Assembly (NCBI RefSeq): GCF_001509475.1
Contig: NZ_LLZG01000093.1
Span: forward strand, 1-10,521
DNA: 10,521 bases
Direction of reading: 5' to 3'
From: Streptomyces regalis
Lineage (GTDB): Bacteria > Actinomycetota > Actinomycetes > Streptomycetales > Streptomycetaceae
Each line of letters opens with the position of its first letter. Position 1 is the stretch's first letter. A program made the position numbers and the translations under genes. The notes below the pieces were generated by a model, which was not told where the DNA came from, ran no database searches, and worked only from the letters and a program-made list of their open reading frames with translations. Shown piece by piece: positions 6,587-10,521 of this stretch.

Positions 6587-8208
6587 CAGGCAGCCACCGC
6601 CTTCTCACGGGGCTGGACCAGGACCCGGCCCACGACCAGGGCGTAGAAGAGCCCGGAGGACAGGATCAGGGCGAAGTCCGGGGCCTGCATGGTGAACGTC
6701 CGGTAGACCGCTCCCACCACCCAGATCAGCGCGGTGCCGCCGCTCCAGACCCACATGCCGATCCAGAAGCGCCGGGTCTTGTTCTTCTTGGCGCCGGAGG
6801 ACCCGGTGGGCTGCCAGCCCATACGGTTCTTGCGGAGGATGTCCCAGATGGCGAAGACATGCGCCCAGCCGTACATCATGCGGGCCGCCCAGGCCTCCAG
6901 GCGGTAGGGCGCCTTGTGCCACATCGGGAAGATGATCGTGGTGTAGACGATGCTGGGCAGCACCAGGAGCAGGTGCTCGACCTGGAGCTTCTCCGGCATC
7001 ATGATCAGCAGCACGATCGGGATGACCGGGGCGGCGAAGGTGAACAGCGCCGTGTGGATGTAGTAGAAGAACCCGGACATGTAGCACAGGCGGCTGGAGA
7101 GCCTGATCTTCGCCTGCCAGAACTTCCGGCTGCCGAGCAGGCTCATCGAGCCGGAGCACCAGCGGTACTGCTGGTTGAAGAAGGCGCCCGCGGTATCCGG
7201 GCACACCCCCGTCGACACGGCGACCGGCACGTACCGCAGATCCCAGCCGAGGCCCCGCAGGTCGAACCCGGTGTGCACGTCCTCGGAGTGCTCGATCAGC
7301 GTCGTACCACCGTTGGTCTCCAGGGCGGCCCGCCGGTACACCGCGCAACTGCCCACGCAGATCGCACCGTCGCTGCCCTGCCTCGACACCTGCACGGACC
7401 GGTAGAACAGCTCCTGCACCGCACCCGCGCCGCGCTCGATCCAGTTCTGCGAGTCCAGCACCCGGAAGTACTGCGGCGACTGGACGATCCCGATGCCCGG
7501 GTCGGCCTCCATGTACGGCAGCAGTTCCTGGAGCAGGTCGGCGCGCGGGGTGAAGTCGGCGTCCAGGATCAGGATGTACTGACCGTCGGACTGCCCGAAC
7601 CCGAAGTGCAGGTTGCCGGCCTTCTTGAACCAGCCGCGGTTCTCCCGGGTGCCGTAGCGGAACCCGAAGTCCCGGGCCATGGCGGCAAGTTCCGGACTGG
7701 CCCCGTCGTCGAGCACGAACGGAACACACACCCCCGGATACCGGTCCGCCATCTCCCGCACATGCCGCCAGGTGTTGTGCAGCACCTCGATGGGCTCACC
7801 GCACACCGGGAGGAAGACATCGACCGTCGGGTACACCTCGGGCCGCCAGTTGTGCACCAGGCGCTTGTGGTGCGCGATGTCGAAGTCCCGGGTGAAGCCG
7901 TTCACCCGAAGCGACACCAGGTAGTAGATGACCGTGAAGACGAGCAGCGGCGTGTAGATCCACAGCACCGGCGTCGACTGGGCCAGCTTGAACTGGCTCA
8001 CCACCAGGCAGCAGAAGCTGATCAGCGAACTGATCGTCAGGATCCACAGATGCCGTCGCGCGTAGGAGTACTTCTCCTTGTCCGTCGGCGGCAGCGGCAG
8101 CAGCCCCAACGGGGCACCCTCAGCCCGTCCCGCCTTCCGTCGTCCACCGGCATTGTTCTGGCGCGCAGTTCGGCGCCCCCCAGTCCGCGCAGGACCAACT
8201 GAACTCAT
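6586..8208 (-). CDS. Cellulose synthase-like processive GT2 membrane glycosyltransferase
   Basis: This 540-residue inner-membrane enzyme of the BcsA/CslA type should polymerise a beta-linked glycan from a UDP-sugar and export it through its own membrane channel. A basic N-terminus (1-50) and two membrane segments (about 54-73, 81-100) precede the GT-A domain. Its motifs in order are DVFLPVCGEP (130-139), LDDG (D167/D168), the metal-binding DAD (216-218), SED (308-310, where TED is usual) and the product-guiding QQYRW (346-350). About four membrane segments follow (377-403, 413-430, 482-502, 512-531). No PilZ domain is visible, unlike BcsA of Gram-negatives, so c-di-GMP control through this protein is unlikely. 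The ATG at 8206-8208 was chosen because GGTGGG lies 6 bases upstream; an in-frame start at 8310 would run through the presumed leader. First gene of the operon. Polymer identity unknown. Confidence 0.92.
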   Translation of the reverse strand: MSSVGPARTGGRRTARQNNAGGRRKAGRAEGAPLGLLPLPPTDKEKYSYARRHLWILTISSLISFCCLVVSQFKLAQSTPVLWIYTPLLVFTVIYYLVSLRVNGFTRDFDIAHHKRLVHNWRPEVYPTVDVFLPVCGEPIEVLHNTWRHVREMADRYPGVCVPFVLDDGASPELAAMARDFGFRYGTRENRGWFKKAGNLHFGFGQSDGQYILILDADFTPRADLLQELLPYMEADPGIGIVQSPQYFRVLDSQNWIERGAGAVQELFYRSVQVSRQGSDGAICVGSCAVYRRAALETNGGTTLIEHSEDVHTGFDLRGLGWDLRYVPVAVSTGVCPDTAGAFFNQQYRWCSGSMSLLGSRKFWQAKIRLSSRLCYMSGFFYYIHTALFTFAAPVIPIVLLIMMPEKLQVEHLLLVLPSIVYTTIIFPMWHKAPYRLEAWAARMMYGWAHVFAIWDILRKNRMGWQPTGSSGAKKNKTRRFWIGMWVWSGGTALIWVVGAVYRTFTMQAPDFALILSSGLFYALVVGRVLVQPREKAVAA

Positions 8209-8327
8209 GCAAAACCCACCCCCGGGCCCGGATACGGCCCGCTGACCCCCACCCCTACTCGGTCTTCCCCATGTCGATTTCTCGAACAATGACCGAGCAG
8301 CCCGAATCAACGATCGAGCGACGAAAG

Positions 8328-8359
8328 GCTATACGAGAGGTAAGAGGGTCGTAAGAGGG
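8328..8359 (-). promoter_or_regulatory. Candidate glycan operon promoter with 11-base tandem repeats
   Basis: Reading leftward, a -10-like TATAGC (8328-8333) lies about 120 bases before the synthase ATG. The 9-base sequence GTAAGAGGG (plus-strand sense) occurs at 8340-8348 and again at 8351-8359, a period of 11 bases. The repeats cover the spacer and the poor -35 position. Direct repeats with an 11-base period next to a weak -35 are typical of sites for winged-helix response regulators, which would activate here. Regulator identity cannot be told from sequence. Confidence 0.35.
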
Positions 8360-8367
8360 GAACGAGA

Positions 8368-8386
8368 GACTTACGCCCAGTAAGTC
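8368..8386. repeat. Inverted repeat GACTTAC-N5-GTAAGTC upstream of the glycan operon
   Basis: Perfect 7-base arms at 8368-8374 and 8380-8386 flank the loop GCCCA. The GTAAG core is the same as in the tandem repeats at 8340 and 8351, so this may be an operator for the same regulator. It could also be part of the 3' end structure of truA, which stops at 8424, although no U tract follows it. Confidence 0.45.
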
Positions 8387-8420
8387 CCGACAAGGGCGCT
8401 ATCTGACCTCAAATGTCGGG
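8386..8420 (-). repeat. Inverted repeat downstream of truA, possible weak terminator
   Basis: CCCGACA (8386-8392) and TGTCGGG (8414-8420) are perfect 7-base arms separated by 21 bases, beginning 4 bases after the truA stop. No run of T follows on the minus strand. It may be a 3'-end stabilising structure or weak terminator; the arms could also form by chance. Confidence 0.3.
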
Positions 8421-8423
8421 TAA

Positions 8424-9290
8424 CTAACATGTTTCGCATCCGGACGTCCCGGGCAGGGATCGCCGGTTCCGCGCTTCCTTGCTCCGCGCCGCAAGCAACT
8501 CGTCGGCGGGATACCCGACCTCTTCGAGGGTCAGCCCATGCGGCCGTACGACATGCACGGCGGAGTCCCGCACGCCGGCGGCGAGCACCTTGCCGGGCCA
8601 GTCGGCGGGCCGATGTCCGTCCCCCACGAACAGCAGCGCCCCGATGAGCGACCGCACCATGTTGTGGCAGAAGGCGTCAGCCCGAACCGTGGCGGTGATG
8701 ATCCCGTCGTCCCCCCGCACCAGGCTCAGCTCCTGCAAGGTGCGGATGGTGGTGGCCCCCTCCCGCTTCTTGCAGTAGGCAGCGAAGTCATGCTCACCGA
8801 GCAGCCGCCGCGCCGCCTCGTTCATGGCGTCGACATCGAGGGGCCAGTCGTGCCAGAGGACGTGGCTGCGCAGCAGCGGATCGACACCCCCGGGATTGTC
8901 GGTGACGCGATACGCATACCGCCGCCACACGGCCGAGAACCGCGCGTTGAACCCACTGGGCGCCTCCCGCAGGGCCCATACCCGCACGTCCTTGGGCAGC
9001 CGCCCGGCAAGCCGCTTGAGCAACTTCTCGTGGTGCTCGCGCCACACCGACTCCGGCAGATCGACATGCGCCACCTGCCCCCGCGCATGCACGCCGGCAT
9101 CAGTGCGCCCCGCCACGGTCAGCTCATACGTCGCGCCCCCCGACCGCGTAACGGTCCGCAGCGCATCCTCGATCTCCCCCTGCACGGTCCGCTTACCGCC
9201 GGCTTGCTTGGCCCACCCATGGAACGCGGAGCCGTCATAGGACAGATCGAGGCGGACACGGACGTAACCAGGTGCTGCTTCATCACTCAC
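8424..9290 (-). CDS. truA: tRNA pseudouridine(38-40) synthase TruA
   Basis: This 288-residue enzyme isomerises uridine to pseudouridine at positions 38-40 of the tRNA anticodon arm. It has the family's [14 protein letters not shown] start (16-29), the catalytic aspartate D64 in [13 protein letters not shown] (60-72), [15 protein letters not shown] in the middle, and the C-terminal [14 protein letters not shown] motif. A short Arg/Ser-rich tail follows. It starts with GTG at 9288-9290, with GAGAGG 8 bases upstream (9299-9304) deciding the start. It lies 140 bases after rplQ, in the usual actinobacterial order rpoA-rplQ-truA, but beyond a strong terminator, so full expression probably needs read-through or a promoter in the gap. 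Confidence 0.97.
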   Translation of the reverse strand: MSDEAAPGYVRVRLDLSYDGSAFHGWAKQAGGKRTVQGEIEDALRTVTRSGGATYELTVAGRTDAGVHARGQVAHVDLPESVWREHHEKLLKRLAGRLPKDVRVWALREAPSGFNARFSAVWRRYAYRVTDNPGGVDPLLRSHVLWHDWPLDVDAMNEAARRLLGEHDFAAYCKKREGATTIRTLQELSLVRGDDGIITATVRADAFCHNMVRSLIGALLFVGDGHRPADWPGKVLAAGVRDSAVHVVRPHGLTLEEVGYPADELLAARSKEARNRRSLPGTSGCETC

Positions 9291-9310
9291 AGGGAGATCC
9301 TCTCAGGAAC

Positions 9311-9349
9311 ACAAAAGCGGGCCCGCTCCTAGGAAAGGAACGGACCCGC
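9311..9349 (-). terminator. Intrinsic terminator downstream of rplQ
   Basis: Arms at 9317-9330 and 9336-9349 form a 14-bp stem with a 5-base loop. The two mismatches seen on the plus strand (C against A) become G-U pairs in the minus-strand RNA, so the hairpin is complete only in the leftward transcript. It is followed by UUUUGU. Direction, position after rplQ and the U tract agree on a terminator of the ribosomal operon. Confidence 0.85.
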
Positions 9350-9351
9350 AA

Positions 9352-9405
9352 CGCCCTTTAGGGGCGCGGGGAACTGCGCGACAAGCCACGACGATGCCGC
9401 AGCCG
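9352..9405. repeat. Streptomyces-type GC-rich intergenic repeat, copy A
   Basis: A small hairpin CGCCC-TTTA-GGGGCG leads into GGGGCGCGGGGAACTGCGCG, then ACAAGCCACGACG and CCGCAGCC. The core GGGGCGCGGGGA, GCGCGAC-AGCCAC and CCGCAGCC blocks are shared with the copy at 10019-10104. From memory of Streptomyces genomes, this core recurs between many unrelated genes. It sits between the rplQ stop and the rplQ terminator. Confidence 0.7.
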
Positions 9406-9430
9406 CACGACGCAGCCACCCCGCAGACGC

Positions 9431-9940
9431 TTAGGCGTCCTTCGACTCCTCGGCGGGAGCCTCGGCGGCCTCGTCGGCCTTGGTCGTGTCGACCTTGGCC
9501 TCAGCAACCTCAGCAACCTCGGCGTCCTTGGCGGCACGCTTCGTGGCCGCCTCGGCCTCACCCGTGGCCTCCTGCGCAACCGTCAGCGCCTCGACCAGCT
9601 CGATGACAGCCATGGGCGCGTTGTCGCCACGACGGTTACCGATCTTGGTGATACGGGTGTAGCCACCCGGACGGTTCTCGTACCGCGGGCCGATCTCGGT
9701 GAAGAGCGTGTGGACGACGCTCTTGTCCGTGATGACCTGGAGCACCTGACGGCGGTTGTGAAGGTCGCCCTTCTTCGCCTTGGTGACCAGACGCTCGGCG
9801 TACGGCCGCAGACGGCGGGCCTTCGCCTCGGTGGTGGTGATACGGCCGTGCTCGAACAGCGCCTTCGCGAGGTTCGCGAGAAGCAGCTTCTCGTGCGCGG
9901 CACTGCCGCCCAGACGGGCACCCTTGGCGGGCTTCGGCAT
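9431..9940 (-). CDS. rplQ: 50S ribosomal protein L17
   Basis: This 169-residue protein of the large ribosomal subunit lies near the peptide exit region. The conserved core (1 to about 118) begins [20 protein letters not shown] and includes [35 protein letters not shown] and the [20 protein letters not shown] block. Residues 120-169 are an Ala/Glu/Lys-rich acidic extension absent from short L17 proteins such as that of E. coli but usual in Streptomyces. AGGAG (9948-9952) lies 7 bases before the ATG. It follows rpoA after 187 bases and is normally co-transcribed with it. Confidence 0.98.
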   Translation of the reverse strand: MPKPAKGARLGGSAAHEKLLLANLAKALFEHGRITTTEAKARRLRPYAERLVTKAKKGDLHNRRQVLQVITDKSVVHTLFTEIGPRYENRPGGYTRITKIGNRRGDNAPMAVIELVEALTVAQEATGEAEAATKRAAKDAEVAEVAEAKVDTTKADEAAEAPAEESKDA

Positions 9941-10018
9941 GGTGTTTCTCCTAAGTGTCTGCCCCGGCCGTATCAGGTACCGGGGTCAGTATCCGAGCAG
10001 GCGGTCGCCTGTCGGAGA
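9941..10018. other. rplQ leader region
   Basis: Apart from the ribosome binding site, this stretch holds a possible 6-bp hairpin, CCCCGG (9962-9967) with CCGGGG (9980-9985), around a 12-base loop that contains part of a GGTACC palindrome. No promoter hexamers stand out. I see nothing that clearly links it to ribosomal-protein feedback control. Confidence 0.3.
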
Positions 10019-10104
10019 CCCCGCGCCCCAAAGGGGCGCGGGGAGGTGTCGATATGCGGCTCCGCCGCGTGGGCGCGACCAGCCACAACGGTCCCGCAGC
10101 CAAG
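10019..10104. repeat. Streptomyces-type GC-rich intergenic repeat, copy B, with perfect 11-bp hairpin
   Basis: CCCCGCGCCCC (10019-10029), an AAA loop, and GGGGCGCGGGG (10033-10043) form a perfect 11-bp stem. A second small hairpin follows (GCGGC-TCC-GCCGC, 10056-10068), then GGGCGCGACCAGCCACAACG and CCCGCAGCC. It is a longer variant of copy A, carrying an extra 25-30 bases between the shared blocks. It lies within the rpoA-rplQ gap, so it would be transcribed and could pause polymerase, but it lacks a U tract. Confidence 0.7.
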
Positions 10105-10127
10105 AACCGGCAGTCGGTCCCGAGCTC

Positions 10128-10521
10128 TTAGTACTGCTCGGTCTCGACGAACCCGGCGTCCGCGTCGTCGTCGGCGCCGAAGGCGTCGGCAGCGGCCGTG
10201 GGGTCGAATCCGGGCGGGCTGTCCTTCAGGGCCAGGCCCATGCCGGCCAGCTTCGCCTTGACCTCGTCGATCGACTTCGCACCGAAGTTACGAATGTCGA
10301 GGAGGTCGGCCTCGGAGCGCGCAACGAGCTCACCCACGGAGTGGATGCCCTCACGCTTGAGGCAGTTGTACGAACGGACCGTGAGCTCGAGCTCCTCGAT
10401 CGGCAGCGCCAGATCAGCGGCAAGGGCGGCGTCCGTGGGCGACGGGCCCATGTCGATGCCCTCGGCGTCGATGTTCAGCTCACGGGCGAGACCGAACAGC
10501 TCGACCAGCGTCTTACCGGCC
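10128..10521 (-). CDS. rpoA: RNA polymerase alpha subunit, C-terminal part
   Basis: Only the last 130 codons are in the window; the gene enters from the right edge, and the first whole codon reads Ala in [20 protein letters not shown]. After a linker comes the alpha C-terminal domain, which binds upstream promoter DNA and activators. The DNA-contact residues known from E. coli are present: Arg, Asn and Cys of [12 protein letters not shown], and Gly, Lys, Ser and Glu of [11 protein letters not shown]. The tail after KDSPPGFDP is acidic and ends VETEQY, as in other Streptomyces. The internal ATG at 10451 lies in the linker and is not the start. It is upstream of rplQ in the usual ribosomal operon order. 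Confidence 0.98.
   Translation of the reverse strand, partial: AGKTLVELFGLARELNIDAEGIDMGPSPTDAALAADLALPIEELELTVRSYNCLKREGIHSVGELVARSEADLLDIRNFGAKSIDEVKAKLAGMGLALKDSPPGFDPTAAADAFGADDDADAGFVETEQY

Noticed and set aside
6859..8202. Plus-strand open frame of 447 codons opposite the synthase
   Set aside because: Antisense shadow of a gene with all GT2 synthase motifs; no domain visible.
8209..8310. Longer synthase start at 8310
   Set aside because: The added 34 residues have no family counterpart and the ATG at 8208 has GGTGGG at correct spacing.
10019..10043. The perfect 11-bp hairpin as a terminator between rpoA and rplQ
   Set aside because: No T run follows on the minus strand, rpoA and rplQ are normally co-transcribed, and the hairpin is part of a dispersed repeat.
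1..10521. CRISPR arrays, tRNA or rRNA genes, transposases and integrase sites
   Set aside because: I saw no spaced identical repeats of CRISPR type, no tRNA cloverleaf or rRNA sequence, and no transposase or integrase motif on either strand.

Overview
The window is high-GC actinobacterial chromosome. Gene content, the rpoA-rplQ-truA order, the length and acidic tail of ribosomal protein L17, and a family of GC-rich intergenic repeats all point to Streptomyces or a very close relative. Every gene except one reads leftward (minus strand). Every interval between genes is shorter than 300 bases; the longest, 8209-8423, holds the putative promoter region of the main operon.

Right part (about 8424-10521): the end of the conserved ribosomal-protein/RNA polymerase locus. 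It holds the 3' end of rpoA (alpha subunit C-terminal domain), then rplQ (L17), then truA (tRNA pseudouridine synthase). A strong intrinsic terminator separates rplQ from truA. Two copies of a Streptomyces-type intergenic repeat sit in the rpoA-rplQ and rplQ-truA gaps.

Middle part (1601-8208): a compact five-gene cell-surface glycan operon. In transcription order it encodes a cellulose-synthase-like processive GT2 membrane enzyme, a GH26-like secreted lipoprotein, a GT39-like polyprenyl-phosphate-sugar transferase with a long Gln/Tyr/Pro-rich N-terminus, UDP-glucose 6-dehydrogenase, and a polyprenyl-phosphate mannose synthase-like GT2. The first three genes are joined by TGATG stop/start overlaps and the last two follow after 35 and 29 bases. 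Inferred function: UDP-glucuronate and a polyprenyl-phosphate sugar are made in the cytoplasm, a beta-glycan is polymerised and exported by the synthase, and the GT39 protein and the GH26-like lipoprotein modify, trim or release product outside the membrane. The polymer itself cannot be named from sequence.

Left part (1-1570): a divergent pair. A GT87-like mannosyltransferase (partial, minus strand) and a single-pass membrane protein of unknown function with a four-cysteine extracellular domain (plus strand) start 70 bases apart, with -10-like hexamers positioned for leaderless or nearly leaderless transcripts. The plus-strand gene converges on the glycan operon at a perfect 14-bp hairpin that can serve as a terminator for both sides.

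The most interesting element is the five-gene operon. It lies directly downstream of truA, where many actinobacteria have rplM-rpsI, and combines a synthase-dependent polymer system with a polyprenyl-phosphate-sugar system.
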